Below are positions 1-10,017 of a DNA stretch of 64,000 nucleotides, one piece after another. A model generated the notes under the pieces. That model searched no databases. It was not told the DNA's origin and saw only the letters and a program-made list of their open reading frames with translations. The position numbers and the translations under genes are program-made. This DNA is from Hyphomonadaceae bacterium TMED5. Lineage in GTDB: Bacteria > Pseudomonadota > Alphaproteobacteria > Caulobacterales > Hyphomonadaceae. The DNA lies in assembly GCA_002173095.1 (NCBI GenBank), contig NHBK01000009.1, positions 248,001 to 312,000 on the forward strand, written 5' to 3'. The stretch's first letter is position 1. Every line of letters starts with the position of its first letter.

Positions 1-698
1 TCTATGTGGATCAGCTCTATGATTTTGCACGCGACGCTGATGTCACGCTTATTTCGACCGACATTTCCAGAAGCGTGATCGACGTCAATCGCGACCCGTC
101 CGGGGCTTCGCTTTATCCCGGCATGGCAACCACCGGCCTTTGTCCGCTGACCAGTTTTGACGGTGAGCCATTGTACTCGGGTGCTGAGCCTGATGAGGCT
201 GAGATCGCCCAGCGCCGTGCGAAATGGTTTGAGCCCTATCATGGGGCCATTCAGGATGAGCTTGATCGGCTGCGGCAAACCCATCGCAATGTCGTCCTGT
301 ATGATGCGCATTCCATCCGATACCGAATTCCACGCCTGTTCGAGGGCGACCTGCCAATGTTCAACATCGGCACGAATGGCGGCGCGACCTGCGATGAGCG
401 CCTGCAAAACGCCGTCGTCGAAATATGTGAGGCCAGTGGTCTGGAAACCGTTCTGAACGCCCGTTTCAAAGGCGGATGGACAACCCGTCATTATGGGCGA
501 CCCGAGGATGGCATCCACGCCATTCAGATGGAGCTGGCCATGCAGGGCTATCTCGATGAGCCCGAAACACCAACGCCTGAAAACTGGCCAACGCCCTATG
601 CCGCATCACGCGCGGCTCAAACCGTTTCTGTCCTGAAATCTGTCATCGGGGCCTGCCTCAATTTCGCCGGACCCCTCTCTCATGGAGACAAGATATGA
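1..698 (+). CDS. hutG: N-formylglutamate deformylase HutG, 5' end outside the window
   Basis: This is the last enzyme of the five-step histidine degradation route; it hydrolyses N-formylglutamate to glutamate and formate in the cytosol. The open frame enters from the left edge. The first in-frame GTG at position 6 is internal, since family members run about 265 residues and 231 are visible, so about 35-40 residues lie upstream. Recognisable family blocks are [10 protein letters not shown], the [12 protein letters not shown] stretch and [16 protein letters not shown]. The stop codon overlaps the hutU start by four bases (ATGA), implying translational coupling. Identification is confident from the sequence and from the hutU neighbour. 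Confidence 0.93.
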   Translation, partial: YVDQLYDFARDADVTLISTDISRSVIDVNRDPSGASLYPGMATTGLCPLTSFDGEPLYSGAEPDEAEIAQRRAKWFEPYHGAIQDELDRLRQTHRNVVLYDAHSIRYRIPRLFEGDLPMFNIGTNGGATCDERLQNAVVEICEASGLETVLNARFKGGWTTRHYGRPEDGIHAIQMELAMQGYLDEPETPTPENWPTPYAASRAAQTVSVLKSVIGACLNFAGPLSHGDKI

Positions 699-2359
699 AC
701 CGTTTTGACAATAGCCGTGTCATTCGCCCGGCGACAGGTACTGAGCTGACAGCACGGTCCTGGCAGGCCGAAGCCCCTTTGCGTATGCTCATGAACAATC
801 TGCACCCGGATGTTGCCGAACGTCCCGAGGAGTTGGTGGTCTATGGCGGTATCGGCCGTGCGGCTCGCGATTGGGAAAGCTATGACAAAATCGTCGAAAC
901 ACTGCGTCGATTGGATGATGACCAGACTCTTCTGATCCAGTCTGGCAAGCCAGTTGGCGTCTTCCAAACCCATAAGAATGCCCCACGTGTTCTCATCGCG
1001 AACTCCAATCTCGTACCGAAATGGGCGAATTGGGAACATTTCAGCGAACTGGATCGCAAAGGCCTCGCCATGTACGGCCAGATGACCGCCGGCTCCTGGA
1101 TTTACATCGGCACGCAGGGCATTGTTCAGGGGACTTACGAGACCTTTGTTGAGATGGGGCGCCAGCATTTTGGTGGAGACTTGTCTGGCAAATGGCTTCT
1201 GACGGCGGGTCTTGGTGGCATGGGCGGCGCTCAGCCTTTGGCGGCGGTCATGGCGGGCGCATCCTGTCTGGCGATTGAATGCCAGCCAAGCCGCATCGAA
1301 ATGCGCTTGCGCACAGGGTATCTCGACGAAGCCGCCGAGACTCTCGAAGAGGCAATGGCCATCATCGAAAAGAGCAATGCGGAAAAGAAACCGGTATCGG
1401 TGGGGCTGCTGGGCAATGCGGCCGACATTCTGCCTGAAATGTTTGAGAAGGGTATTCGCCCGGACCTGCTGACAGACCAGACATCTGCTCATGACCCGGT
1501 GAACGGTTATCTGCCATCTGGCTGGAGCCTTGAGGACTGGTTCTCTAAACGGGAGTCAGCGCCAGAGGATGTCGCTGAGGCCTCAAAGAAATCCATGGCG
1601 GCACATGTTCGCGCAATGCTGGACTTCCAGGCCGACGGTGTGCCGACGGTCGATTACGGAAACAATATTCGTCAGGTTGCACTGGATGAAGGTGTCACCA
1701 ACGCATTTGATTTTCCGGGCTTCGTTCCGGCGTATATCCGCCCGCTATTCTGCCGAGGCATCGGGCCTTTCCGCTGGGCCGCGCTGTCTGGCGACCCGGA
1801 AGATATTTATCGCACGGACGAGAAAGTAAAAGAGCTGATGCCGGATGACGCGCATCTGCACCGCTGGCTGGATATGGCGCGCGAGAAGATCAAGTTTCAG
1901 GGGTTGCCCGCGCGGATTTGCTGGGTGGGTCTGGGCGATCGCCATCGATTGGGCCTCGCTTTCAACGAAATGGTCGCCAAGGGCGAACTAAAAGCGCCTG
2001 TCGTGATCGGACGTGACCACCTGGACAGCGGTTCAGTGGCAAGCCCGAACCGTGAGACGGAAGCCATGCAAGATGGCAGTGACGCTGTATCTGACTGGCC
2101 GCTTCTGAACGCATTGCTCAATACGGCTTCTGGCGCGACATGGGTTTCACTGCATCACGGTGGCGGTGTCGGCATGGGATATTCGCAGCACTCCGGCATG
2201 GTGATCATGGCCGATGGTACAGACGAGGCCGCAGAGCGTCTTAAGCGCGTGCTTTGGAATGACCCGGCGACGGGTGTTATGCGACACGCTGATGCCGGCT
2301 ATGACATTGCGATGAACTGCGCACGTGAGAAGGGGCTTGATCTGCCCGGCATTCTGTAA
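695..2359 (+). CDS. hutU: Urocanate hydratase HutU
   Basis: This enzyme converts urocanate to 4-imidazolone-5-propionate using tightly bound NAD+ as an electrophilic cofactor; it is the second step of histidine catabolism. At 554 residues it is full length for the family. A glycine-rich NAD-binding segment ([15 protein letters not shown]) lies near residue 170. The family blocks [12 protein letters not shown] and [13 protein letters not shown] are present, the latter in the C-terminal part. The ATG overlaps the hutG stop, so the two are one operon whose remaining genes lie to the left of the window. A strong bidirectional hairpin follows. Confidence 0.97.
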   Translation: MNRFDNSRVIRPATGTELTARSWQAEAPLRMLMNNLHPDVAERPEELVVYGGIGRAARDWESYDKIVETLRRLDDDQTLLIQSGKPVGVFQTHKNAPRVLIANSNLVPKWANWEHFSELDRKGLAMYGQMTAGSWIYIGTQGIVQGTYETFVEMGRQHFGGDLSGKWLLTAGLGGMGGAQPLAAVMAGASCLAIECQPSRIEMRLRTGYLDEAAETLEEAMAIIEKSNAEKKPVSVGLLGNAADILPEMFEKGIRPDLLTDQTSAHDPVNGYLPSGWSLEDWFSKRESAPEDVAEASKKSMAAHVRAMLDFQADGVPTVDYGNNIRQVALDEGVTNAFDFPGFVPAYIRPLFCRGIGPFRWAALSGDPEDIYRTDEKVKELMPDDAHLHRWLDMAREKIKFQGLPARICWVGLGDRHRLGLAFNEMVAKGELKAPVVIGRDHLDSGSVASPNRETEAMQDGSDAVSDWPLLNALLNTASGATWVSLHHGGGVGMGYSQHSGMVIMADGTDEAAERLKRVLWNDPATGVMRHADAGYDIAMNCAREKGLDLPGIL

Positions 2360-2380
2360 CGGGTGTTCAGCTTAAAAGAA

Positions 2381-2416
2381 AAAGGGGGGTGATGTGCGCA
2401 TCACCCCCCTTTTTTA
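2381..2416. terminator. Bidirectional Rho-independent terminator between hutU and eutC
   Basis: A perfect 14-bp stem (2381-2394 with 2399-2412) closes a TGCG loop. It is followed by a T run on the plus strand and preceded by an A run, so it can end both the hut transcript and the convergent eutC transcript. Confidence 0.93.
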
Positions 2417-2460
2417 TGGCCTGAAATGGGGGACACAGGCCATAAAAACCAAGACGGAAA

Positions 2461-3447
2461 TCAGAGTGTTTTGCCAAAACCGCGCTTCGTTGCCTCGACA
2501 TAGGCAATGTTGGCAATCGCTGTATCCTGAACGCCGATACCGGTTAGGTCGCATACGGTGATTTGGTCAGCGGTTTTGCGGCCCGGGCGTTTGCCGATGC
2601 AGACTTCGCCGAGCTCTGACACCAGTGATAAGTCCTTGAGATCGCCTGACGCGATTCCGTGCTGAAGTTCACCGATTTCAGCGCATTGCTCGCGACTGTC
2701 GCACACGACAATGTCGGCGCGGCCCAGAATTGCCGGGTCGAGTTCCTGCATACCGACGAGGTCAGATCCCATGGCAGTGATGTGCTGACCTGGCTGTACC
2801 CAGGCATTATCGATCAACGCCTCTGTGCTCGGCGTAGCTGTGATGACGGTCTGGCTCTCTTTCATCACTTCTTCAATGCTGCCAGCCTTGATGACGGGAA
2901 GGCCGGTGGCCTCTGTCATCTCTTTTGCATAGGCCTCCATCTTCTCAGGGGAGCGCCCCCAGACGACGATGCGATCAATATGGCGCACGAGGCGCAATGC
3001 ATGTAGCTGAAGTCGTGCCTGAGTGCCCGTACCAATAATACCGGCAGTCTGTGTACCTTCCGGCGCGAGATATTTCGCAGCGACTGCGCCGGCAAGACCG
3101 GTGCGAATGTCTGTCAGATAGCTATTGTCCATCATTATGCCGGTACAGGCGCCAGTCTGCGCGCTGCACATCACCATCATCGCATTCCAGACAGGCATGC
3201 CGAGGTCTACATTGGTTGGAAATCCCATAAGAATTTTCAGCGCGACATGGGGCAGATCGGCGACAAAGCCGGATTTGACTTCCAGTCGGCCACCATTTGC
3301 GCCAACCGGCAGGTTCAGAATTGGGGGGTGCGTAAAATCCTCCGCTGCTGTGGACGCAAATGCGTGTTCAATTGCCTCTAATTCTTTGATTCCAACGCCG
3401 ACGCTTTCGCGCAATTCGGATTCGTTGAAAGAAATCGTGCCTTGCAT
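2461..3447 (-). CDS. eutC: EutC-like protein (ornithine cyclodeaminase / mu-crystallin family)
   Basis: The 328-residue protein belongs to the ornithine cyclodeaminase/mu-crystallin fold. It has a Rossmann NAD(P)-binding motif, GIIGTGTQARLQ, near residue 138 and the late family block VCDLTGIGVQDTAIA. The overall pattern (MGSDxxxMQELDP, VCDSREQCAEIGEL) resembles EutC of hydroxyectoine utilisation more than true ornithine cyclodeaminases. Known EutC acts with EutB on a hydroxylated ectoine-ring product, presumably reducing an imine. It lies 21 bp downstream of the EutB-like gene in the same operon, which supports that pairing. The symbol refers to ectoine utilisation, not ethanolamine ammonia-lyase. 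The exact substrate is inferred. Confidence 0.75.
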   Translation of the reverse strand: MQGTISFNESELRESVGVGIKELEAIEHAFASTAAEDFTHPPILNLPVGANGGRLEVKSGFVADLPHVALKILMGFPTNVDLGMPVWNAMMVMCSAQTGACTGIMMDNSYLTDIRTGLAGAVAAKYLAPEGTQTAGIIGTGTQARLQLHALRLVRHIDRIVVWGRSPEKMEAYAKEMTEATGLPVIKAGSIEEVMKESQTVITATPSTEALIDNAWVQPGQHITAMGSDLVGMQELDPAILGRADIVVCDSREQCAEIGELQHGIASGDLKDLSLVSELGEVCIGKRPGRKTADQITVCDLTGIGVQDTAIANIAYVEATKRGFGKTL

Positions 3448-3468
3448 CGACTTTCTCCGACTAAGTTT

Positions 3469-4431
3469 TCAGGAAATGGTTTCCAGCGTCTCAAGGCTGA
3501 CATTGGCGCCGCAGATAACGACTCCGACCTTCTTGCCCTTGAAGCGTTCTTTGTTTTTCAGCAATGCGGCGACGGGAACGCCAGACGCGCCCTCCAGCAG
3601 CATGTGCGTGCGGGTGATAAAGGTCCGCATGGCCTCTGCGATATCGTCTTCGCTGACCAGCAGAAAGTCATCCACATGGTCGCGGCAATATTCAAAGGTG
3701 ATGGTATCTTGCTCGATATTACCAACTGTGCCGTCAGACAGAGTGCTGGAATACGGAAGTTCGCTGACAAAGCCCTGTTCGACACATTTGGCCATGATAG
3801 GGGAGTTTTCTGGCAGACAGCCAATCACCTCAATATTGGGGTTGGTCGCTTTCGCATGCAGGGCAATGCCGGACATCAGACCGCCACCGCCGACAGATGC
3901 CAGAATGACATCCAGATCGGGCTGCTGGTCCAGCATCTCAACGGCAATTGTACCCTGACCGCAGACGACTTGCCGGTCGTTATAAGGTGAGATGAATGTC
4001 ATGCCGTCGCGCATCGCCTGTGAGCGCGCGCGTTCGTCGATCTCAAGTTCATCAGCACCTTCGGCAACGACTTCCGCGCCGAGTAGTTCGATGTTTTCAA
4101 TCCGATCAGGATCAATATCTTCCGGCAGATATACGATACCGCGCCCGCCGACTTTATTCAGTGCGTAAGCCAGCCCCGCACCGTGATTACCCCATGATGT
4201 CGTTACGCATCCCTTGGCGCGCTCTTCCTCCGAGAGGCAGAGCGCAGCATTCGCTGCGCCGCGGACTTTGAAGCTTCCGCTGACCTGAAGGTTTTCCAGC
4301 TTGAAGAATACGTCGCATCCGCAGGTTTTGCTGAAGTATGGCTCACGGTCGAACGGCGTTCTGCGAACATAGGGCGCGATACGATCTGCCGCTTTCAGAA
4401 TTTCCAGGTCAATGGTTTCGAGATCAGTCAT
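3469..4431 (-). CDS. eutB: EutB-like PLP-dependent dehydratase (threonine/serine dehydratase family)
   Basis: This 320-residue fold-type II PLP enzyme has the cofactor lysine in SGSFKVRGA (K55), the substrate-loop motif SWGNHGAG near residue 80 and the phosphate-binding glycine run GGGG at residues 181-184. The family eliminates water or ammonia from hydroxy- or diamino-acids. In hydroxyectoine catabolism the EutB member is thought to dehydrate the hydroxylated ring-opened intermediate. The start overlaps the 3' end of the transporter gene by 8 bp and EutC follows after 21 bp, so the three are co-transcribed. A plain threonine or 3-hydroxyaspartate dehydratase is the main alternative. Confidence 0.75.
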   Translation of the reverse strand: MTDLETIDLEILKAADRIAPYVRRTPFDREPYFSKTCGCDVFFKLENLQVSGSFKVRGAANAALCLSEEERAKGCVTTSWGNHGAGLAYALNKVGGRGIVYLPEDIDPDRIENIELLGAEVVAEGADELEIDERARSQAMRDGMTFISPYNDRQVVCGQGTIAVEMLDQQPDLDVILASVGGGGLMSGIALHAKATNPNIEVIGCLPENSPIMAKCVEQGFVSELPYSSTLSDGTVGNIEQDTITFEYCRDHVDDFLLVSEDDIAEAMRTFITRTHMLLEGASGVPVAALLKNKERFKGKKVGVVICGANVSLETLETIS

Positions 4432-6013
4432 CTGCTTGGACCGCTTTGTGTTTAGTGGATTTGCCTTCGGCTCTCAGGCTGAACAGAAGTGCGATAATGC
4501 CGAGGAAGCCGAACATGGTGATTGGCAGTGCGGCAAAGGTTGGTGCCGCCCGGATTACATCAATTGTGTTGGTGAGGATCACCATAATGGCGACCATGGA
4601 CAGCACGACAGCCCAGAAGACCTGATAAGGAATGCCCGGTTTTTCCTTGCCCGTGGACATGACGCCGAGAATGAGGATTCCCGCTGCGCAGGTCGTGATC
4701 AGGAAGACGCCGGCCAGAATGATGGCGATGATCTGGGTGATCTGACTGAAGGGGAGTTGTTCCAGCGAGAGGAAAATGCCGTTGGACACGTCGTCCAGAA
4801 CTGCCGGCGCGATTGCGCCGTCGGACAGTCGGTCGGCTTCCATGGACCAGCCACTTAGAATGCCGAACCAGATCAGCGCGAGAATTGTGCCGAATACGAA
4901 TGTTCCGAGCAAGGTTTCCCGAATGGTGCGCCCCTTGCTGACCTCAGCGATAAACGCGCCAACAAACGGGCTCCAGGACATGGACCAGAGGAAATAGGTC
5001 AGGGGCCAGTCGCGTGACCATTGGCGATATTCTTCATCACCGGTAAAAGTGCGAATGGTCACGTCAAAGGTGGCCGGAATATAGTTCACGAACAGATTTC
5101 CAAGCCGGGTGATCAGGACACCGAAATCGCCCGCGAACAGGATGAAAAGCATTAGCAGCACGGCGACTGCGATGTTCAGATTGCTGATCAGCGACAGCCC
5201 TTTGCTGGCGCCTGAAACGGAAGCGCCCCAGCTGGTGATGATGATCACTGCCAGAACGATGACGGCGACAAATGTGGAAGGCTCGCTCTGACTGGAAACA
5301 ACTTCGTTGAACCCGGATGCCATTTGCAGAACACCTGCCGCAATGGAGCCGCCAATGCCAAAAATCATACCGACGACGGCCAGACAGTCGCTTATCCCTC
5401 CACCAAACAGAGCAATCCGACGTGGAAGGATTTTTACAAGTCCGCCATCAACGGCCGAGGAAAATGTTGGTGGCTGCTTCTTCCGGAACCCGAAATATCC
5501 AATCGCGACGCCGACAACGGAATAACAAGCCCATGAATGGAAGCCATAGCTGAATAGCTCGCCCGCCATGACTCGGTCTTCCATCGTGCTGCCAGCACCC
5601 TGTGTTTCAAACACGCCGCTATCAATGTGAAAGAAGGCTTCGGCGGCGGCCCAGTACACCATGCCTGCGCCGACGCTCGCCGAAAACATGACGAGCAACC
5701 ATGAGGTGGTGCTCATAGTCGGGCGCGAGTCATCAGAACCTAGTCGAATACTGCCCCACGGGCTGAAAATCAGAAAAATAGCGACCAGAACGACGAAGGT
5801 ATTCAGGATCATTAATGGCTGATCGAGGCGTGACATGATCAGGTTTTTGGTCGCGCTGGCGGCTGTGGCCATCGACCCCGCATCAATCATAACCCAGGTG
5901 GTCAGCCCCAGTCCGAACAGAACGGAGATGATCATCACCATGCGTTGGCGAAGGGCTGCTTTAGGGCTCACCGTTTGGGTGGAAGTGTCCGATATGGTCT
6001 CGTTTGCCGACAT
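4424..6013 (-). CDS. BCCT-family transporter (betaine/carnitine/choline/ectoine type)
   Basis: This is a 529-residue inner-membrane secondary transporter with about twelve hydrophobic segments. The family signature around transmembrane helix 8 is clear: WPLTYFLWSMSWSPFVGAF, then a GRTIRE loop. BCCT proteins import zwitterionic trimethylammonium compounds or ectoines, coupled to sodium or protons. The N- and C-terminal tails are short, so an osmotic-sensor role like that of BetP looks less likely than nutrient uptake. It lies between the DoeB-like deacylase (11 bp gap) and the EutB-like gene (8 bp overlap), so its substrate is probably that of this operon. The substrate cannot be read from sequence alone. 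Confidence 0.88.
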   Translation of the reverse strand: MSANETISDTSTQTVSPKAALRQRMVMIISVLFGLGLTTWVMIDAGSMATAASATKNLIMSRLDQPLMILNTFVVLVAIFLIFSPWGSIRLGSDDSRPTMSTTSWLLVMFSASVGAGMVYWAAAEAFFHIDSGVFETQGAGSTMEDRVMAGELFSYGFHSWACYSVVGVAIGYFGFRKKQPPTFSSAVDGGLVKILPRRIALFGGGISDCLAVVGMIFGIGGSIAAGVLQMASGFNEVVSSQSEPSTFVAVIVLAVIIITSWGASVSGASKGLSLISNLNIAVAVLLMLFILFAGDFGVLITRLGNLFVNYIPATFDVTIRTFTGDEEYRQWSRDWPLTYFLWSMSWSPFVGAFIAEVSKGRTIRETLLGTFVFGTILALIWFGILSGWSMEADRLSDGAIAPAVLDDVSNGIFLSLEQLPFSQITQIIAIILAGVFLITTCAAGILILGVMSTGKEKPGIPYQVFWAVVLSMVAIMVILTNTIDVIRAAPTFAALPITMFGFLGIIALLFSLRAEGKSTKHKAVQADD

Positions 6014-6024
6014 AATGATGCGCC

Positions 6025-7035
6025 TCAGAGAATGTCATCTGAGGTGATGACGGGGGCTGTCGAAACAACGAGATCTCCGGCGGCGCAGCGCGCGTGGGTC
6101 CGGCGCATGGTCACAACGCCAGATGCCGGATAGGTCAGGGCGGTCGGTTCGCGCCCGATCTCATCGAAGGAATACAGCATTCCGGCGACATCGCCTGCTT
6201 TGACTTCATCCAGCATTTCGTGCGCAGGCCAGAAAAAGCCCTCATTTGGCGCGCGAACGCTTGTCAGAACCCTATGATCGAGCAGGACAGTTTCCGCTGG
6301 CGGAGGAAGGTTCCCCGGGTCTTTGAGTACGCCCGTGTGCACCAGGAACCGAAGGACCGCATCCATACCCTGTTTAAGAGGGGCAGGATCGGCACTGCTC
6401 ATGCCTTTGAATTCTGCGCCAATGAATGGAATCTTCAGCGCGTGCGCAGAGTCATCCATTCCATCACCACCATCTTCGCAGATCATGGCGTGGGGAAAAC
6501 CGAAGGCTTTGAGCAGTTCGTAAGAGCGTTTTGTCAGCTCTTTGTCCGGGTTCAGGCCAAGATAAGTGAGCGCAGGCATGCCAGCTTCGCGACCGGCTGA
6601 ATGAAGATCCATGCCTGCGTCGCAGATTGGAAACAAAACATTCGTCAGGAAATGCGCGATGGTCGAGGTTGGGCCAGATCGGGCATCACCGGGAAAGCTG
6701 CGGTTCAGATTGGCGTCGTCTAACGGAGACACGCGGGCGCTCACCCGTGCGGCGGGCAGGTTCAGCGATGGGATAAGGATTAGCCGTCCTTGGATATCTG
6801 AGAGGTTGAGGTCCGCAATGAGCCGCCGGACAACCAATTGCCCCTGTTCTTCATTGCCGTGTGTTCCAGCCGAAACGTAGACTGTTGGGCCCTCACCATT
6901 GTTAAAGACAGCAATCGGGATGGGAATGACGCTGTAATAATGGGTGTTGTCCGACGTCATCAGGTCGAGTGACCCGATATGGCGTCCCGGTTCGTCCATA
7001 GGAACATTGCAGACAATCGGTGACTGTGAAAACAT
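6025..7035 (-). CDS. doeB: DoeB-like zinc deacylase (succinylglutamate desuccinylase/aspartoacylase, M14 superfamily)
   Basis: In ectoine breakdown DoeB removes the acetyl group from N-alpha-acetyl-diaminobutyrate. The protein has the zinc-binding motif GTHGNEEQ early on (His and Glu ligands), the third ligand candidate in GMDLHSAGRE, and NLNRSFPG in between, all typical of the family. An upstream GTG at 7056 gives a longer frame, but the ATG at 7035 is preceded by AAAGGTAG at good spacing and was chosen. It is the promoter-proximal gene of the operon doeB-BCCT-eutB-eutC. An acyl-amino-acid deacylase of other specificity is possible because no ectoine hydrolase gene is present. Confidence 0.72.
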   Translation of the reverse strand: MFSQSPIVCNVPMDEPGRHIGSLDLMTSDNTHYYSVIPIPIAVFNNGEGPTVYVSAGTHGNEEQGQLVVRRLIADLNLSDIQGRLILIPSLNLPAARVSARVSPLDDANLNRSFPGDARSGPTSTIAHFLTNVLFPICDAGMDLHSAGREAGMPALTYLGLNPDKELTKRSYELLKAFGFPHAMICEDGGDGMDDSAHALKIPFIGAEFKGMSSADPAPLKQGMDAVLRFLVHTGVLKDPGNLPPPAETVLLDHRVLTSVRAPNEGFFWPAHEMLDEVKAGDVAGMLYSFDEIGREPTALTYPASGVVTMRRTHARCAAGDLVVSTAPVITSDDIL

Positions 7036-7377
7036 TCGGCTACCTTTAATACACACGCATACTGAATACCTGCGTGTCGCTGATACTCATGGATACTGGG
7101 TGGTCTGGCGATTAGGAAGCCGGGCGCCTTATAGAACTGCTTAAACGGCGTTGAAGTGATTTAGCCGGGCTTAATCTGCTGCTTAAGCAATTATGATTTT
7201 CGAAAATTTTGTTCATTCGTAGACTGACTATCGAAGCAACGCGAAGTGGGTATCCGCTCAGATTTGCGCAGTATTGCGCATCGGGGGTGCGGAACAAGCA
7301 AGCTCGATTTCTACGTCTGGCCGTTCGGGCAGGGGCGTATTTGCGATGTTTCCCGGAATGAAGAAGGGGAAGTTCAC
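7036..7377. promoter_or_regulatory. Divergent control region between the doeB operon and the TonB-dependent receptor
   Basis: These 342 bp contain no credible gene. The region is AT-richer than its surroundings and holds several ordered elements. A GCTTAA half-site lies near 7139. A 16-bp motif shared with the Rieske promoter is at 7161-7176. A perfect 10-bp palindrome TGCTTAAGCA is at 7180-7189 and a perfect 12-bp palindrome ATTTTCGAAAAT at 7196-7207. These are the likely operators for both divergent transcripts. The receptor start at 7378 is preceded by a GAAGGGGAAG ribosome-binding site. Confidence 0.7.
7161..7176 (+). promoter_or_regulatory. Shared candidate operator TTAGCCsGrCTTAAkC, copy 1
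   Basis: The sequence TTAGCCGGGCTTAATC matches the reverse complement of 13254-13269 at 13 of 16 positions. It lies 126-141 bp upstream of the doeB start. A second GCTTAA-containing palindrome follows 4 bp later. It is a candidate site for the nearby GcvA-type LysR regulator. Confidence 0.5.
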
Positions 7378-9930
7378 ATGATTGATAAGGCAGACAAAAT
7401 CGCCGCGAGTTCGGCGAGGGGCAGAGGGTCCGCCCAGCTTAAATCTATTTTTCTGTCCGGGACGAGCCTCGCGCTCCTCACGACGGGACTGACAGGCGTC
7501 GCGGCGGCTCAGGAGGAAGCGACCTATCAGCTTTCTACCGTAACCGTTACGGCACAGAAACGAACCGAAGACATGCAGGATGTGCCGGTTTCCGTAACCG
7601 CGCTGGATGCGCAGAGCCTGAATGATCTTAACGTAAACAGTTTTGAAGACTATGTCCGCTTGCTGCCGGGCGTCAGTTCCGCGGGCAACGGGCCGGGGCA
7701 ATCGGCTTTCTTTATTCGTGGCATGGCGACCAATCTGGGCGATATCGGCACAGCTGAGATTGCGGGCACATCTCCAAACGTTGCGCTCTATCTCGATGAG
7801 CAGCCGATTTCGACGATCAGCCGCAATCTCGACATCTATGTTACGGATATGGAACGGGTCGAAGTCTTGCCGGGGCCACAGGGCACACTCTTCGGGGCAA
7901 GTTCGCAGGCGGGCACCATCCGTCTGATCACAAACAAGCCAGAGCTCGACACGTTCGATGCCGGAATGGATCTTGGCTATGCAATGACCCATGGCGGGCA
8001 GTCGAGCAACTCCGTCGAAGGTTTTGTGAATATCCCGCTGATCGAAGGTCGCCTCGCTGTTCGGATCACCGCCTATAACGCGTTTGAAGGCGGGTATATC
8101 GACAATAATCAGGCGAGCCTGACCTTCCCGGAAACCAATGCGGGGCTTAGCGCAGGTGGTTTCCTGTCTGCGCTGAATAGCCGAATTCAGGCAGGGGATG
8201 TGAGCTTCGTGTCCCGTTCAAATACGGACCTTGCAGGCGAAGACATCAATGACGCGACCTATTCGGGTGGCCGAATTGGCCTGAAATATCAGATCAATGA
8301 TGATTGGTCCGCGCTGGTTCAGTACCAGACGCAGCGTCTGGAAACCGAAGGCGTATTTGCTGATGATGTGTCCAGCAGCGGCGATGGTATCATCACCGAC
8401 GAGGTGAATGGTGCGGGCGAATATGCTGTATCGCGCTACGTCCCGGAATTCCTGGATGATGAGTTTGAACGTACGAGCCTGACGGTTGAAGGCCGCGTGG
8501 GCATGCTGGACGTGATTTACTCTGGTGCTTATCTCGATCGCGATGTTGAGCAGACTTATGACTATGCTGGTTACATTCAGGATGGTGCGTTCGTCGCTTA
8601 CTATATTTGTGATTATTATGGCGCGTATTACGCGGATGTTTCGCCGGTGTGTCATGACCCGACCTATGGCGCGAACATGGCGGTCAACTTCACCCGTCAG
8701 ACACACGAGCTGCGTGTTTCAACGCCGGAAGAGTACAATCTCCGTTTCATCGGTGGCGTGTATTATGATGATGCGGTCAGCAAATCCGACATTCAGTTCT
8801 TCCAGCCGGGTCTGTTTGAATACGTAGCCGATTATTCGGCCGCTGATGGTGTTCCACCTTATTGGGCAAGCTTCTTCGCCGCCGGTACGGTTCCACAATT
8901 GGTGCCGCCAACCGATGCGACTTTGTATAACTCCAATCCGCGACCTGAGGGCGTCACCTTCTATAACGATGTGACCCGTAGCGAAGAGCAGATCGCTGTG
9001 TTTGGTGAGCTTAGCTATGACCTCATTCCGGACACGCTGACAGTCACTGGTGGCCTTCGTCACTATTCCATGGATGTGAGCCTTGGCGGTGTGACCCAGT
9101 ATATTTTCGGGACAGTGAATATCGACAGCGCTCTGGCGGGTGAGAGCCCGGCAAACCAGACCGATACCATTCTGAAAGGGAATATCACCTGGCGTCCAAC
9201 AGACGATATGATGTTCTATCTGACCTATTCTGAAGGCTTCCGCCCGGGCGGCTTCAACCGGAATGGCGGATCTGGCGGCGTGCCGTTCTCCTATGAATCG
9301 GATGAAGTTCAGAACTATGAGCTGGGCTGGAAAATCACCGCACTGAACAATCGTCTGCGCTTCAATGGCTCGATTTATCAGATCGACTGGAGCAATCTCC
9401 AGCTGTCCATTCAGGATATTTCTGTGTCGCAGCTCACCTTTGTCGACAATGTCGGCGAAGCCAGCATTCTTGGGTCTGAGGGCAGCGTCGCTTTTGCGGC
9501 TACGCCGGAACTTACCCTGTCAGCGGCCTATTCTTACAACGATACAGAGCTGAGCAGTCTGCCGGGATCGATTGTAAACCTTGCCCCTGTCGGAAGCTCA
9601 CTGGCCTATACACCGGAGTTTCAGGGTAACATCATGGCGCGGTATGAGCGTAGCCTGACCAGCGAATATGATGGCTATGTTCAAGGCGCGATCCAGTATT
9701 CTGACGAGAGCTATAACTCGATTGTTTTAGCGGACCGTGTGCTGATCGACAGCTGGACCAATGTAGATGTGAGCGCGGGTATCTCGACGGATAAATGGGC
9801 TGCTTCTTTATACGTCGAAAACCTGACTGATGAGCGCATTGTCAGGTCAGTACAGACCTCAGATCCTAGAAATCTGGAATATGTCTCCCGTCCACGAACG
9901 ATTGGTGCTCGACTGTCTGTTCGATACTAA
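7378..9930 (+). CDS. TonB-dependent outer-membrane receptor
   Basis: This is an 850-residue outer-membrane receptor for TonB-energised import. A long signal peptide ends at GVAAAQEE, followed by a TonB-box-like STVTVTAQKR. The plug domain carries VPVSVTALDAQSL and the RVEVLPGPQGTLFGA block, and a 22-strand barrel ends in the aromatic residue of SVRY. The longer frame beginning at 7246 was rejected because the ATG at 7378 has a strong ribosome-binding site and directly precedes the signal peptide. It is divergent from the doeB operon and followed by a TPR-sulfotransferase gene 87 bp later. The ligand is unknown; the context suggests an amino-acid derivative or a conjugate of one. Confidence 0.93.
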   Translation: MIDKADKIAASSARGRGSAQLKSIFLSGTSLALLTTGLTGVAAAQEEATYQLSTVTVTAQKRTEDMQDVPVSVTALDAQSLNDLNVNSFEDYVRLLPGVSSAGNGPGQSAFFIRGMATNLGDIGTAEIAGTSPNVALYLDEQPISTISRNLDIYVTDMERVEVLPGPQGTLFGASSQAGTIRLITNKPELDTFDAGMDLGYAMTHGGQSSNSVEGFVNIPLIEGRLAVRITAYNAFEGGYIDNNQASLTFPETNAGLSAGGFLSALNSRIQAGDVSFVSRSNTDLAGEDINDATYSGGRIGLKYQINDDWSALVQYQTQRLETEGVFADDVSSSGDGIITDEVNGAGEYAVSRYVPEFLDDEFERTSLTVEGRVGMLDVIYSGAYLDRDVEQTYDYAGYIQDGAFVAYYICDYYGAYYADVSPVCHDPTYGANMAVNFTRQTHELRVSTPEEYNLRFIGGVYYDDAVSKSDIQFFQPGLFEYVADYSAADGVPPYWASFFAAGTVPQLVPPTDATLYNSNPRPEGVTFYNDVTRSEEQIAVFGELSYDLIPDTLTVTGGLRHYSMDVSLGGVTQYIFGTVNIDSALAGESPANQTDTILKGNITWRPTDDMMFYLTYSEGFRPGGFNRNGGSGGVPFSYESDEVQNYELGWKITALNNRLRFNGSIYQIDWSNLQLSIQDISVSQLTFVDNVGEASILGSEGSVAFAATPELTLSAAYSYNDTELSSLPGSIVNLAPVGSSLAYTPEFQGNIMARYERSLTSEYDGYVQGAIQYSDESYNSIVLADRVLIDSWTNVDVSAGISTDKWAASLYVENLTDERIVRSVQTSDPRNLEYVSRPRTIGARLSVRY

Positions 9931-10017
9931 TCTCTGACACGCTGCAGAGCCCGGTTGCGGGTTCTGCAGGGCGTTGGATGTCAGCCATTGAGGCGACGGG
10001 ATGAGACCGGCAAAGGC

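Noticed and set aside
3125-3990. Two plus-strand frames of 277 and 182 codons
   Set aside because: They are antisense shadows of the EutC- and EutB-like genes, with no ribosome-binding site or recognisable domain.
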